This document shows, in pieces, positions 23,690 to 35,929 of a stretch of DNA of 64,000 nucleotides. Position numbers and translations under genes: made by a program. The stretch is taken from assembly GCA_034440575.1 (NCBI GenBank), contig JAOTOL010001659.1:4185001-4249000 (forward strand), given 5' to 3'. This DNA comes from Imbricaverruca yamaguchii (Eukaryota; Arthropoda; Thecostraca; Neoverrucidae). Numbering within the stretch: the stretch's first letter is position 1; each line of letters opens with the position of its first letter. The notes under the pieces are model-generated. The model saw only the letters and a list, made by a program, of their open reading frames with translations, searched no databases and was not told the DNA's origin.

Positions 23690-26235
23690 GGTGTGCTTTT
23701 AAGGTCGTGTCTGTGTGGCCACCTGGGTGTATGCAGACGCGTTTACAGCTGTGATTTGCGCCTCGCCAGGGCGCTGAGGATCCTTCCTGGCATGAAATGT
23801 AATTCTTGGTTTCAATTAAGACATACCAGATATGAACTTTGCATGTGATAAAATGTTTAAACTTGATCGGCTTCAATCAGTTATTCTTGATTTTTGTGCG
23901 ATACAGGCAGAAACCATTTGTTGTTCGGCATCGAGTAGGAAGCTATTTCAGATTTATGCCTTTTGGTACAATTATAATTACATTTATATTTCCAGACCCA
24001 TATTGCCAAATATAAAAATCCAGCACATCAGTGGGTGTCTGAAGGCGATTTTACGGCGACAACTTGCTTCTCGTCTAGTTGCTTTAGATCCTCCGTATTC
24101 ATTCTCGACTTTCATACTCCAGTGTGCGGCAATCTAACAAATCAGTGTGCTCGGTATACTATTCGTGAGTTATGGTGTGAATATTCATCGCTTCTGCGGT
24201 GTGAACATGTCTGGGATATCAGGTGTGGATGTATGAACTTGGCTGACATCGATGAAGCATGCCTTTGTTGTCATAACATCTACCGCTGCCCCGAACTTGA
24301 CTTCTGACCGCATCATTTGCTAATTTAACCGTAGTGCCAATTTGTCATCTCGCATTCATCCATTGGCTGCCAAATGCCGTAGCGCTGAGTGCTGTCTCTA
24401 CGCAAATCAGAAAGCGTATTGTTATTTGTTAATATTCATACTTTTAATTTACTGATTTCGCCAGCGTCGCCAGCAAACACTATTACATTACTGACACTAT
24501 TAAGAGGATTATAATTAGTGATCGCTTTTAGTTCACGCCGATTATAGCGACAGGTTTGCTTGCCCTATCTAGCTCTATCTTGCTCCTGAGCCCACGTGAC
24601 CTGTGAGCGGAATGTCGCTGTAAAACGGTCTGGAGACTTCTGGCCGTAAATTGTGATGCCATTATTGATTGTTTTGGTGAAGTGAGGATGTCTGGAGGTA
24701 GTACATATAGATGCATACGCATGGTGGACGGTTACGAAGTATATTTTGTACTAATTTCTCGTGTTGTTGCCTCCGAGAGACTTAAACCGTGTGCCTCGCT
24801 AATTTAATCCCAAGTGCTGATCTTGTCACCTGGCAGTCATACGCCGAGCCCATTGAGGTCAGTCTGGTCTACACGGAAATATTTAACCTTATCGGTATTT
24901 GCCTGTATTTGTAAGTTTAATTTTTCTGATTCCAGCAGCGTAGCTGAGAAGACGATACTATTTAGCTATGAAAGCTGTTGTGGGCATTGCAATTACTTGC
25001 TGCTGCTACCTAGTATTCATAATTACTCCAGACCTGTTCGATTTGTCTTGCTCCAATGTCTGGGATAATTTTTAGCAACAATTCGCCGAAGCCGAGCGAG
25101 TGCTTCATTGGGTGGCTTCTTGCGGGGTGATGTGGGTGCCCGTTACAGACAGCCTTTATTAACCAGAACATTGGTCGCTCAGCGGTCTTGTTGTCTTTCA
25201 ACATTTATCGTTCAACTCTTTGTGTTGCATCGTCTCGCATTGATTGTCTTGGCAGTTCTGAAAGGTGTTGAAAGTCTGAAGTATATCCTGATATCACAAA
25301 CACAATTAGTGTTAGCCTGGCGCCAAAGTCATCGCATCACGTTACTGCAACAGCAGCATCAGCAGGCAAATATCTGCTGCTGTCAACCAACTTTGGTAGG
25401 ATTTTCCATTCACGCAACGATGCTCCATGTGTTGGCGATTCCTGGCTGGTCTTTATTTTTCAATCCTTCTGGTAATCCACCGGCAACTCGATGCTGCGCT
25501 GACAGCCGAGCGGTCAGGTATCTGTGACAACCTTGTTTTTGCGCATTGTCCGAGCATGGCGAATGAGATGCCGAATCTCCTCTGCCGTCTGCTCGCTTCA
25601 AAGCCGCACCAGTTCTGATGTGATGTTGCGATCGGAAGAAGGCCGAGCTACACGTGGTCACTGAGCGATCGTGTCTGGCTGTACAGCTGGCTCGGCCCCC
25701 ACTCCAGCTGTCTAGCAGCTGTGCAGCAGCTGTACCTGCCGCAGAAGCTGGTCAGCAGTAGCGGCTGCTGCGCTCGATGTTCATGGATGTGCAGGGCCCG
25801 TATGTCGCACTTTGAGCTATCTTTAAAAGAAGCTGCCAAATGATTCACTTTTCGAGTGGGCGAGGGCTTTGCGGTCGAATGTTATGAACAGCCGCTCTAG
25901 CCGGTCGTTGCCAGTTGGTCATAAGCCATGCACTCACAGAGACTTGTTAAGAGCCACACGGGTTCATCCGGGTTAAGTCTGCAAAGGGAATGTAACATAA
26001 CCCGGACAAAAATACCTGTATCACCCAAACCAATACCACAACCCTAATACCAAAGAACCATCCACTAACATTCCACGAACCCATCAAAACCTATCTACCT
26101 TACCTTTTCAGCCCTAGCCACTCGATCCCGCGTAACAATGTGGCTCGAGTGACCTACCAATCATTTTCCAACTCAATCCATGCCTGCTTAATGGAACCTG
26201 AGCAGTGCACACCTACTTAGCATAAATATCTGGCA
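23690..26235. other. Unrecognised single-copy DNA
   Basis: Long AT-leaning stretch with only short open frames (up to 139 codons at 25108-25527) that match nothing recognisable. No tRNA, splice-supported exon or repeat boundary could be identified. Confidence 0.4.
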
Positions 26236-26475
26236 TTGTGTACCCACCCGGCCCGTTGCGGCCACAACACGCACAGGTGCGGTCTCGCCGGCGGATAGCG
26301 CGCGCAGCTGTGCCGGCCGTGCCGCCGCCTTTTGCAGCCGGTCGGCTCGGTTGCGCGGCGGTAGATAGTGCAGAGGGCGTCGCGGCCGGCGCCGGCCCTG
26401 GTTCCCAAGGGCGCGCCGCCGGCCGTGCGGCCACTGCGGTTTCCCCGGTTGCAGCATTATTGGAGCGTTTCATGG
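26236..26475. other. CpG-rich island
   Basis: Dense CpG and GGCCGG words abutting the 16-bp array. On the minus strand an ATG at 26473 opens 86 codons to 26213 (Ala/Pro rich, with a CACCGRN segment). The plus strand is open too, so coding is unproven. It resembles the other islands next to arrays. Confidence 0.4.
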
Positions 26476-26494
26476 CCACGCTGCCCGACTCCAC

Positions 26495-26705
26495 CGCTGC
26501 TCGGCTCCACCCCGCTCCACCGCTGCCGACTCCACCGCTGCCCGACTCCACCGCTGCCCGACTCCACCGCTGCCCGACTCCACCGCTGCCCGACTCCACC
26601 GCTGCCCGACTCCACCGCTGCCCGACTCCACCGCTGCCCGACTCCACCGCTGCCCGACTCCACCGCTGCCCGACTCCACCGCTGCCCGACTCCACCGCTG
26701 CCCGA
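26495..26705. repeat. 16-bp minisatellite, about 13 copies
   Basis: Unit CCCGACTCCACCGCTG repeated almost perfectly. A 16-bp unit gives a 48-bp (16-residue) period in each frame, explaining the overlapping open frames on both strands. Confidence 0.95.
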
Positions 26706-26709
26706 GATC

Positions 26710-27180
26710 CCCCTGTTCCTGGGTCCACTGCTGCTATGCTCCCCTCTTCCCATGTTTGACCACAGCAGTACCGGGATCATACATTCTCATCTATTTGGTC
26801 CAGCTTTCAGATGCGTTTCCTCTTAGGTATGATATCGCCGAAGTGATGCTTGTTGTAGCCTTCCCACCCATTCCTGCCATAATGGTCTTGATTTGAGTGT
26901 ACGTAGCCTCACGACTCTGACATAGCGCCCACCCCAAGTCCAAGGCGGGTCGGGGTACTGGGCCACTCTGCTGCACGCACAATCCAGACTACACTGCCCC
27001 AGTGCAATGGTGTCATCACACTCACTTCAGCTGCAGCCACCAATTGGCGGCGTAATGTTGAGCCGGCAGGCAATATCAGTACCGGGCTGTCTCTGCGATC
27101 GCGACCGCCGTGCCGGGCATAATGTGGACGAACACATCGGCAGCCGCATCAGTCAGAACTGTCTCGACTCATCCGCGCCC
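26710..27180. other. Unrecognised spacer
   Basis: Single-copy DNA between two arrays; no supported feature. Confidence 0.4.
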
Positions 27181-27185
27181 GGGGT

Positions 27186-27562
27186 GTGGGGAGGCCTGAC
27201 GTGTGGGCTTCGTCTGGAGGCGAGGAAGCCTGGCGTGTGGGTCTCGCCTGGGGTGTGAGGAAGCCTGGCGTGTGAGCCTCGTCTGGAGGTGAGGAAGCCT
27301 GGCGTGTGGGTCGCCTGGGGTGTGAGGAAGCCTGGCGTGTGGGTCTCGTCTGGAGGCGAGGAAGCCTGGCGGTTGGTCTCGCCTGGGGTGTGAGGAAGCC
27401 TGGCGTGTGGGTCTCGTCTGGAGGTGAGGAAGCCTGGCGGTTGGTCTCGCCTGGGGTGTGAGGAAGCCTGGCGTGTGGGCTTCGTCTGGAGGTGAGGAAG
27501 CCTGGCGGTTGGTCTCGCCTGGGGTGTGAGGAAGCCTGGCGTGTGAGGAAGTCTGGCGTGTG
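27186..27562. repeat. ~34-bp minisatellite, about 11 copies
   Basis: Alternating units share GAGGAAGCCTGGCG; the other part is either TCTCGCCTGGGGTGT or TCTCGTCTGGAGGT(or C). The alternation suggests a two-unit higher-order period of about 65-70 bp. Confidence 0.9.
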
Positions 27563-27599
27563 GGTCTCGCCCGACCGGTTGGTGACTGCGCGTCGTCGG

Positions 27600-28600
27600 T
27601 CACATCGGCGTGAGCAGCTCCAGCAGTCCGCCGTGCGACTGTGTCGACGACTGCCCGCTTCGATCGAGGCGCGCGCGCCCCAGCGGGCCGAAATCAGATA
27701 CGCGGCCGCGATGTAAGCACGTTTGTTTTATGGCGCATGAAGCCTCCGTGCGCGCACTAAATCTTGCGCTCGTCTTGCGGTGTGAAAGGCAAAAACGCGT
27801 GTGTGTCTCGTCCTCGGGAGCGGCACGCATAGTGGGGTGCGACATACGTTCGTTAGCCGTACAGTTCTTATCTCCGGATCAGGTCGGGCGGCTACCGTCA
27901 CGTGCTCGCAGGTCGTGGCCGGCCGTCGCCGCCGGTTGTCTGTCAGTACCCCGTCGGTGGAGAGTTGGCGAGCGTGGAGTTAAAGTTGAGACGGAATGCG
28001 GCTGCCCGCCTGACCTTTTGTGGCGCTCGTAAATGTGCTGACCATCACCCTCACCGGTCTGCCACACCTCTGCATCACTTGGCGTACGGCATGTTCGACT
28101 ACCAGGTTGATCGTTGGCTTCCAGGAAGCGGTGGCTTGCCTGCCGTCTCGAGAAGCTTGGGTGGGCGTAGCGGTGCCATTTGCACTCGATGCACGCGTGA
28201 CTGGAAATAACCATGCCTCAGAAAGAACCTACACTTGTGTACCGTGTCGGCCGTTTAAAATCCGTGTCGGCCTCGTCCGTCTAGTCGCGACCATGCGACG
28301 CTCTCCACCCACACTGCAGCGGTCGTCTGCCATCTCCGTCGCCGACGTCGAGGTGCCGATGTCGCCGACGAGGTGCTGCACGCGCCAAGTCCGGCAGATC
28401 CGACGTCGTCGGCCGCTCGGAGCTCCTGGGTGTTTTCCGACGACCCGTTCTCGTGGAACGGCGGCGCGGCTTTCGCTTTTGACGCGGTGCGGCGGCCTTC
28501 CAGCCGGGCCCGGCACAGTTTCCCACCGTCTCCACGGAGAACGGTCGGCTGGCGTCGCGGTACTTCTTTGATCGTCGTGTAATCTACCTTTCCCAGGTGC
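27600..28600. other. CpG-rich region, possible exons
   Basis: About 1 kb of CpG-dense DNA after the array. An open stretch ending at 27716 reads EQLQQSAVRLCRRLP and continues to a GAT|GTAAGC donor near 27713. Another at about 28330-28582 reads WVFSDDPFSWNGG. Neither is recognised, and both strands carry open frames. Treat as candidate gene territory only. Confidence 0.3.
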
Positions 28601-29975
28601 TTTGCCAGATGTCCCGAGGTTGGTGATTGGTTGGTTGATTGCGGAATGCTGATTGTCAGCATCACGGTGGCAGATGACGCCTGATCGGTGTCGCACAATG
28701 CGACTAATTTGGTTATGTGAGACAAAAAAAAACTGTCATTGGGCTCATCCGCAAATCACAAGTTCATCTTAATGAATACTTTGTTTCGGTGATTATGGTT
28801 ACGGTTATATCCAGGTGGGAAACGAGTTTCGCAAGGCCTCCAGGTTCAAACATTGAGTTAGAAAATTGGATTGGGTATTTAGATGCTTGACAACATTTTT
28901 GCACGAATTTTGGTTCGTTTGGATGGATTTGCGGACCGTGCTGGGTTACCAATATCTGGTCTGCTCATGTTATACCAGCATGCGCAGTTGCCAGGTTTGT
29001 CGATTGTAAACGTGGATTGTCAATTTTCAATTGTCAGTTGTTCACTTGTTAGTTGTGCAATTGTCAGTTGTTCAATTGTGTATGGGAGTGGGAGTGCAAT
29101 TGTTCATGCTTTGGCCACAGGTATTTCCATGTACTCAAACAGTGCAACTATTCATTGCTGGTGAATGTAAGCGAACAAGGTCGCCATACAAGGAAAGGCA
29201 TCGCCATATGTGCAAGCGAACAGGATAACCACGTGCGGGGAATCACAATACGTGCAGGTAGCTTGTGCTCTAGTCACCATTTTTGTTTTGCGTGTTGGTT
29301 TTCAATTTTATAATACAAGGAAACGCAAACTCAATCGAATTAACGGTGACTGGCACCTATCGGCATGAAAATTGAGTGGGATACCCATGTTTTGTGTTGA
29401 GAAATGCTAGAACTATTTAAAAGAGCAGAATTTGCCTGTGTTAAGCTACACTTGTCACACCATTTGTGCTGTGTTTAGACAGTCGCATGCTCGCGTTTTA
29501 CAGTATTAGCTTAGTTGCGACAGTTTTAATTGACATTAGTTTCATTTGATGATTTCACCCGGGTGGATTCCCTGTCCTCCGTGGATTTTGTCGTATCTGA
29601 TCACGTGTGACGAAAGCTGAAAGCCGACGATGATCCCAACTATGATTTCCATGCATTTTTCTCAAGTGTCCTAGTCCCAGCAGGCTGCGGCTAAAAGGTG
29701 TTACGTGATGGGGCATGCTGTGCCTTTTGTGCCGTTTGTTGGTTGGATCACGCGCTGATACAGTCGCCAACGAATTGGACGGATAGGTGGTTCAGTTCTT
29801 CTGGAGGCGACCGGTGGTTATTTAATTTCTAGGCACAGTCTTGAGCGATGATGCAAATTACGATAATCGACTGGGCCGCTCAGGGAGGATTTAAAAATGC
29901 TACCCTGTATTGTTTGCATGCCCGGAAATGAAGGTTAGTTACATACTGCAGGTACATCGAGGAAAACATTCGTGT
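28600..29975. other. Unrecognised single-copy DNA
   Basis: AT-leaning. A small internal repeat of CAATTGTCAGTTGTTCA-like words lies at about 29020-29085. No gene or mobile element supported. Confidence 0.4.
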
Positions 29976-29977
29976 TT

Positions 29978-30041
29978 AGATTCTGTCCCCCGTACTGGGG
30001 ATAGAATCTAAAGACTATTCCTTTCCGCATGGAAAAGGAAT
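29978..30041. repeat. Two adjacent hairpins
   Basis: First: AGATTCTGTCCCC (29978-29990) pairs with GGGGATAGAATCT (29997-30009), one G-T wobble, 6-nt loop. Second: ATTCCTTTCC (30017-30026) pairs with GGAAAAGGAAT (30031-30041) with one bulge, 4-nt loop. No TSD flanks them. Not typical of a pre-miRNA because the stems are too short. Confidence 0.7.
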
Positions 30042-30044
30042 GTG

Positions 30045-30820
30045 CGTGGGATTTCCGGTGGTTCTGCTTCCGCTGTCATATTAAGAGTATAGATGCACTC
30101 CGCATGTCGAGTACACCAGTGGTGCATTTCACGAACTAAAACTATAGCTTCTAATTAAAATTGGCGACTAATCCAGAAAGGCAAGTTTGCGTTAATAGGA
30201 GGCTGCATGCGTCAGCTTGCATAGGTGGGTACATGCATAGAAACAAAATGGCTACTCACATCTTCACCCGATTTCCCCGGTTTTGCTGCCAAATGATGTT
30301 GCTAAAAATGCATCACCTGCATCATGGAGGAAAAATATGCAATGTGTAGTAAAAATAAGCAGTATGATATGCAATAATATGCACCCAAATACGCAAACAT
30401 ACCTGCATAACGGAGACACACCTGATTTATGTGTTGGTGGCATTTTAGCACGAGGTAAAACGCACAGTAAGCCTCTCCAAATTTCTTCTTGTCCCGTGTA
30501 TGCCGCTATCAGGACTCTAAAAATACAACTCTACCTCAGGCGCATGGTTGATACGGATGTAATGCTAAATGCTGATCGAGATGACGTAAAGATGTTCGTC
30601 TAGTGCAAGAGCGGCGCACAGCTTTTTTTCCTCTGGCAGGGCGATGACTCGGGCGACATAGTCACCATGGCGCCATCAACTAGGTCATGCTTCGCTACCT
30701 ATTGACTCGAAGTATCCGATGACTCGTCTGCCTCCATGCATTGTTAGTGCTGGCTGGATGAACTGTAATTGTCTCGGCGGCCTGACATTCCGCCTGGATC
30801 TTGCGTGGGTCCGAGTCAGT
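30045..30820. other. Unrecognised single-copy DNA
   Basis: No recognisable content; a 106-codon open frame at 30283-30603 has no motif. Confidence 0.4.
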
Positions 30821-30825
30821 CGGGC

Positions 30826-31747
30826 TGCCGCTGTCTCTGCCGCTGCCGCACCCGCTACCTCTGCCGCTTCCTCTGCCTCTGCCTCTGCCGCTGCCTCTGC
30901 CTCTGCCTCTGCCGCTGCCTCTGCCGCTACCTCTGCCGCTACCTCTGCCTCTGCCGCTACCTCTGCCTCTGCCGCTACCTCTGCCTCTGCCTCTACCTCT
31001 GCCTCTGCCGCTACCTCTGCCTCTGCCGCTACCTCTGCCTCTGCCGCTACCTCTGCCTCTGCCGCTACCTCTGCCTCTGCCGCTACCTCTGCCTCTGCCG
31101 CTACCTCTGCCTCTGCCGCTACCTCTGCCTCTGCCGCTACCTCTGCCTCTGCCGCTACCTCTGCCTCTGCCGCTACCTCTGCCTCTGCCGCTACCTCTGC
31201 CTCTGCCGCTACCTCTGCCTCTGCCGCTACCTCTGCCTCTGCCGCTACCTCTGCCTCTGCCGCTACCTCTGCCTCTGCCGCTACCTCTGCCTCTGCCGCT
31301 ACCTCTGCCTCTGCCGCTACCTCTGCCTCTGCCGCTACCTCTGCCTCTGCCGCTACCTCTGCCTCTGCCGCTACCTCTGCCTCTGCCGCTACCTCTGCCT
31401 CTGCCGCTACCTCTGCCTCTGCCGCTACCTCTGCCTCTGCCGCTACCTCTGCCTCTGCCGCTACCTCTGCCTCTGCCGCTACCTCTGCCTCTGCCGCTAC
31501 CTCTGCCTCTGCCGCTACCTCTGCCTCTGCCGCTACCTCTGCCTCTGCCGCTACCTCTGCCTCTGCCGCTACCTCTGCCTCTGCCGCTACCTCTGCCTCT
31601 GCCGCTACCTCTGCCTCTGCCGCTACCTCTGCCTCTGCCGCTACCTCTGCCGCTACCTCTGCCTCTGCCGCTACCTCTGCCGCTACCTCTGCCGCTACCT
31701 CTGCCGCTACCTCTGCCGCTACCTCTGCCGCTACCTCTGCCGCTGCC
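30826..31747. repeat. 18-bp repeat CTCTGCCTCTGCCGCTAC, about 50 copies
   Basis: Built from hexamers CTCTGC, CTCTGC and CGCTAC. The centre is near-perfect 18-mers, while both edges are 6- and 12-bp permutations, as expected if the array grew from the middle. Every frame on both strands is open (Ala-Ser, Leu-Pro, Cys-Arg-Tyr, Glu-Val-Ala, Gly-Arg repeats), so none is evidence of coding. Confidence 0.98.
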
Positions 31748-31959
31748 GCCGGACTGCCTGCACCGTTGTCCTTGCCGTCTGTCTGTGTCGCTGAGCGCGC
31801 CACCTGTCTGCCGCCGAGGCCTTGACAACGCCTGCAGGCTGGCCAGAACAATGTCGCGAGTGACGCGTGTGCTGGTTTTTAGCGCGCGGGAAACTTGCTC
31901 GGCCGCGGCAGAACCATTCAACGTGTCCGGCGGTCGCAACTCAAGCCGCGCTGCCGGTC

Positions 31960-32065
31960 GGAGTTGTTGACAACATAAGCTTGATTTAGCCGGTCGGGAC
32001 GTAAAGCCGTGCCGCTGTCCTGGTGTTGTTGCCAGCATAAGCTTGATTTGGCCAGTTCTAGCTTT
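31960..32065. repeat. Imperfect two-unit duplication (~72 bp)
   Basis: CATAAGCTTGATTT with AGCCGGTC/GGCCAGTT and a preceding GTTGTTG block occurs twice. Small local duplication. Confidence 0.6.
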
Positions 32066-32069
32066 GGCA

Positions 32070-34920
32070 TGCGTAGCTATGCTCAAGTAGGCCTTCATTG
32101 GGTTCTTTTGCGATGCATCCAACTGCGAGATGACATCCACAACATTCGACTGCAGTGACGTCAGTCGATATAGTCACCAAACTGTCGCTCTTGTCAGCCA
32201 CGGGTGGACTCTGCGATTCCCCCGATCGCGGGATGCCAGGTCATGAGCATACCCCGGATAAACTTCCTAATGGTTCGTGCAAGGTACCGACGAATGTCCC
32301 AGCAATGGCACAACCGTGAGCAATGTGAATTGTGTGAAAGCTACTATCTACATGCATGATGTAGAAGAATTCGCGAATCATCTGAATTTGGATTGAAGCT
32401 TCTTGGCTACTGTTGGCCAATCCGCCCGACATGGATCGATTGTGCTCGCGTTCCACGCGGCGCAACAGCTGGAGTCCCAGGGTGGTGAGCGTGAGTGGTG
32501 TGCCCATTCCCCACGCCCGGCTGCCCGGTGTGTTCACGTCCTGAAATTGGCACGTCACGGTGACAATGACGCCATCCGCTATCCGTGCGGCTGTCCGGCC
32601 GACGAGTGGGTTGCCGAAAGGCCGACGCCCGACCTGCTGAGGCCCAACCCGGTGTTTTCGGCGCGTTTATCTCCGCAGCTTTGTGTTCTGTCGTTTCTGG
32701 TTCCCAGTGCGATTTTTAATGTGTTGTCGTCTTCAGTTATTTCGTCAGTCTGGTCTAGAAGGTCCCCCGTGCCCGGATGTCATTCCGACGACATCAGATG
32801 TGTGTAAGCCTTCATGAAAAGTGAGCATGGAGAGTGCTCAGAGAGCCAGACAAACCGTGTACGTTATCGCTTTATATCGGGAGCGCATTATTATGCCTGT
32901 GGGCATGACGCGTTTGTGACGTGACCTCGAGTTGCGCGAGTTCACTGTGCCTATTCCCTGTGGACAGCAGGCGCATTCGATGGCGGTCCCTTCGTTGCCC
33001 GACCAGTGTACCCACGTCTGGGCCCGACCAGGCATGCTGTCAAACGGTGAGCGCGCCTGACTGGTGGCGGAGGGGAACAATCTCTTTGAAGATCGTCAAC
33101 GACTATGGAGTATTCCCGGAGCTTCACAAAATGGTTGGCAAATACCACAAACCAGCACAGCAACATTATCCTCTAGCAATACCTGGAAAAGACGCCACTA
33201 TGCGCACTAGGCAGGCGACACACCTCTCCCATTTTTGAATCCATATGTTCTCCGTCAAGGGCATAGATATTCGCAACTTATGCATGCCGCTTGTTCCTCA
33301 AACGCGGTGCACTTCCAGATGTTGATTTGAAATTCGTCGGAGCTATTTATCATTCGTCATGCCTGCCGATTGTGCCAGATATGGCGTGTATCTGGCATCA
33401 TAGCGAGACGGCGTGAGCCGTGCTGAAATGCCGTGCTGTGGCCACACCTGGCCTCTGCTGTAGGAGCGCTGGAAATCGAGCTGCCAGATCTTGCTATTTG
33501 TCGCTGCTCTGACCAGGCTCTGACCGCTTCTCGCACCACCAGGCGATGAAATTCTGCTCGAAAATGTGATCCCTTTGCATCTGGAGACAAACGGACGATT
33601 TTTCGAGGTCCGGGGAGAGACTAAAAAATCAGCGGGCTTCATTGTAGCTTGTGGTGGCGAAGTACGGATGTCAAGCGGTGCTTGGCGGCATCAAGTAATA
33701 AATGTGTCGAGTGTCGGTGGTGAGATATTGTCCGTTGGCCTTCTCGGGGTCCTTGGTCTGGTCCCGCATCTGCCGGAGGTACCCAGTTGTCATACCCTTG
33801 AAACGTTTGACCTAATCTAAGTCGAACCTGTTTTCGCTATGAAAGATCGCCGGAACTACACTTAGTCTCCCGCAAATTATCAATTCTGTTCGAAGCGCCC
33901 TAAAGCTCAAATAGCTAACTTCCAGTCTCCAAGCGTTGCATAACCATTGCAATTCATGGGCCCAAAGGCCAAAACGACTATCATAGTCTTCTGAGCTATA
34001 TGGCTCCTCCCAGTCTAGTTTGATCCCATCAAAACCGGGTAGCTGGATCTGCCCAGGGCCATTGTCGTTCGTGTTCGCCGTTTTTCTTTCCTCGTGTTAT
34101 ACGTCACGGATTACACTTTTTTCTTCTGCTGTGTGGCGCTGTGTGGGATGACCTTCACGGAGAAAATGTCGACTCTGGATGCTGCCAGCTTTTAATATGT
34201 CAACGTGCCAACATGGAAAGATTATCCCCAACGATCTCGAGTACTAAGAAAGCTAGCGATACGCAAGCTCGGACCATTGTGCTCGGAATGTGTGGCTATC
34301 AAGGTCCCAACCGAGGATCGTCCTAATTCAATCATGATTAGCGCATCAAAGTCGAAATTTATGTGGAACTTTGATCGAAGTATTTTGACCTGCCATGGCT
34401 CTGGATAACCTTAGTTGAGTGGGGAAAAATAACTATGAAGGTGTATCACCTAACCGTTGAGAGGCACAGGGCGGTCTCGATGTTGCTGACGGTTTTGGGA
34501 TGTTCCTGAGGTTTTGGAATGTGAACGTTTCGCGTGAAGCCGTCACCGTGAACGTTTCGCGGTAGTTTGACTTTGGACCGATAACCTTGGTATTGGGTTC
34601 TTTGACGACGAATCCGACTGCCGGGTCATATGACGTCACGAGCCGATAATCTTAGCTTGAAAGGCAACGTCCCCAAACGGAATGAACCGATGTTGCAGGT
34701 TGTACGGCTTCTTCACTATCTTTCTTCGCTGCGTCATCCTACGTATAATTCAATTTTACTCACTCGTCCAACAAACGTTCAGTGCGAGAAATTAAATGTC
34801 TCCCCTTCGTCTGAAATATGCTGTCCAGACCTAGAAACGGATGAAAGCCCCGGTTTCTTCAGAGCACGCGAAGGAGAGCGCGCTGCAGCTTCCGAATTAT
34901 CTTGCGTGAGCTGCCTAAAG
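32070..34920. other. Mostly unrecognised single-copy DNA
   Basis: A minus-strand frame at 32241-32558 reads with GLQLLRRVEREHN followed by SIQIQMIREFFY, faintly like the helix-turn-helix part of a Tc1-type transposase, but too weak to call. 33343-33642 (minus) has no motif. At about 33884-33925 there is a short match to the dispersed module seen at 36.2-36.4 and 59.45 kb. No other feature is supported. Confidence 0.35.
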
Positions 34921-34926
34921 CATATG

Positions 34927-34975
34927 GAACGGTCCATAGACGAGCATGAGAAGCATGCTCGTCTATGGGCCGTTC
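34927..34975. repeat. 22-bp inverted repeat with 5-nt loop
   Basis: Left arm 34927-34948 (starts GAACGG, ends GAGCATG) and right arm 34954-34975 (starts CATGCTC, ends CCGTTC) pair along 22 bp with a single T/G wobble around the loop AGAAG. No flanking target duplication. It is too short for a canonical metazoan pre-miRNA stem; a template-switch foldback is likely. Confidence 0.85.
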
Positions 34976-34982
34976 ATTGAGG

Positions 34983-35411
34983 TCAGTCGGCCCGGTGGAA
35001 GCCACCTGGCTGCACACTATTTGACTCCACCAAGTGCCCCTCCCTCCGCCCAATGTCGGTGAGCCTCACAACCAGGGTGGGAAATTCTGGCCACTTCTGG
35101 ACGTGCGCTCCGGAAAACAAAAATAGACTGGGCGTCCATTCTTGCACGAGACCAGCCGACCGACTGGCCTGCTCGCTCACGTGGTGGGGGACCGTGTGGC
35201 GAGCGGTCAAGGTCGTTCGGTCGACCTGGCGGATAACGTGGAAGAAGGGCTTATGTGCCCACTCTTCCCCTACAGAGAGGGTGTCCAAAACATCCCGGCT
35301 TTTCCAACGCTGCGCAAAGCTAGTGCATGAATCAGCTCCCAGCGAACTGTCACTCCTGAAACGCACGTTTTCCACACCAGCAGCATATGCGACCAGTCTT
35401 GTGTAATAGTC
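34983..35411 (-). CDS. Unrecognised 142-codon open stretch
   Basis: Stop-to-stop minus-strand frame with no ATG near its beginning. Composition is balanced rather than repetitive, with stretches such as FAQRWKSRDVLDTL and EEWAHKPFFHVIRQVDR. No domain is recognised, and the plus strand is open over 35053-35406 as well. It could be an internal exon or chance. Confidence 0.15.
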   Translation of the reverse strand, partial: DYYTRLVAYAAGVENVRFRSDSSLGADSCTSFAQRWKSRDVLDTLSVGEEWAHKPFFHVIRQVDRTTLTARHTVPHHVSEQASRSAGLVQEWTPSLFLFSGAHVQKWPEFPTLVVRLTDIGRREGHLVESNSVQPGGFHRAD

Positions 35412-35756
35412 TTAGTGGGCCCTTACGTTCGCCGAACCCCGTTAGTCACCGGGCGGTACATTTATCCGTCGTGAAGACATCTTTGTTGTCAGATTATGTT
35501 TCAATATGCTGGCACTTGTCTTCAATGCGAGTCTCGGATTTCACGAAGATGACTGTAGAAGAGTGGCAAGCATTCCGATGAGGCAGGTGGCTATCTGCTT
35601 TCGCGACCGGCGCGGACGTTGTTCAGCAGCGCTGCACCACTCTGCATTCCGCGGCCCGTTTGTTTGCCAGTGTGGTGCAAGTTCGACCCGCCAGGTGTGC
35701 ACCTCAACAGACACGCCCCAGTGAGTCGGATCTGGTTCCCGCGAAGCTGCGAGTCT

Positions 35757-35925
35757 GGGTGGGGCGCTGTAGGATGTAGCGAAGGAGCCGCTCCAAGCAG
35801 CCAACCTGGGCGAGGCGCTGTAAAATGTAGCCAAGGAGCCGCTCCAAGCACCCAACCTGGGCGGGGCGCGGTGAGATGCAGCCTAGGAGCCGCTCAGAGT
35901 AGCCAGTTGGGCGGTGGCCTACATC
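35757..35925. repeat. ~51-bp repeat, three copies
   Basis: Units share GGGGCGCTGTA-ATGTAGC and GGAGCCGCTC blocks and a CCAACCTGGGCG joint. The last copy is more diverged. Confidence 0.85.
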
Positions 35926-35929
35926 GACG

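Noticed and set aside
30685..32140. Ala-Glu-Val, Gly-Arg, Leu-Pro and Cys-Arg-Tyr-Leu repeat proteins
   Set aside because: All frames of an 18-bp repeat are stop-free; no independent coding evidence.
32241..32558. Tc1-type transposase N-terminus on the minus strand
   Set aside because: Only a faint helix-turn-helix resemblance; no DDE motifs or terminal repeats nearby.
34927..34975. microRNA precursor
   Set aside because: The 22-bp stem with a 5-nt loop is too short and too perfect for a canonical animal pre-miRNA.
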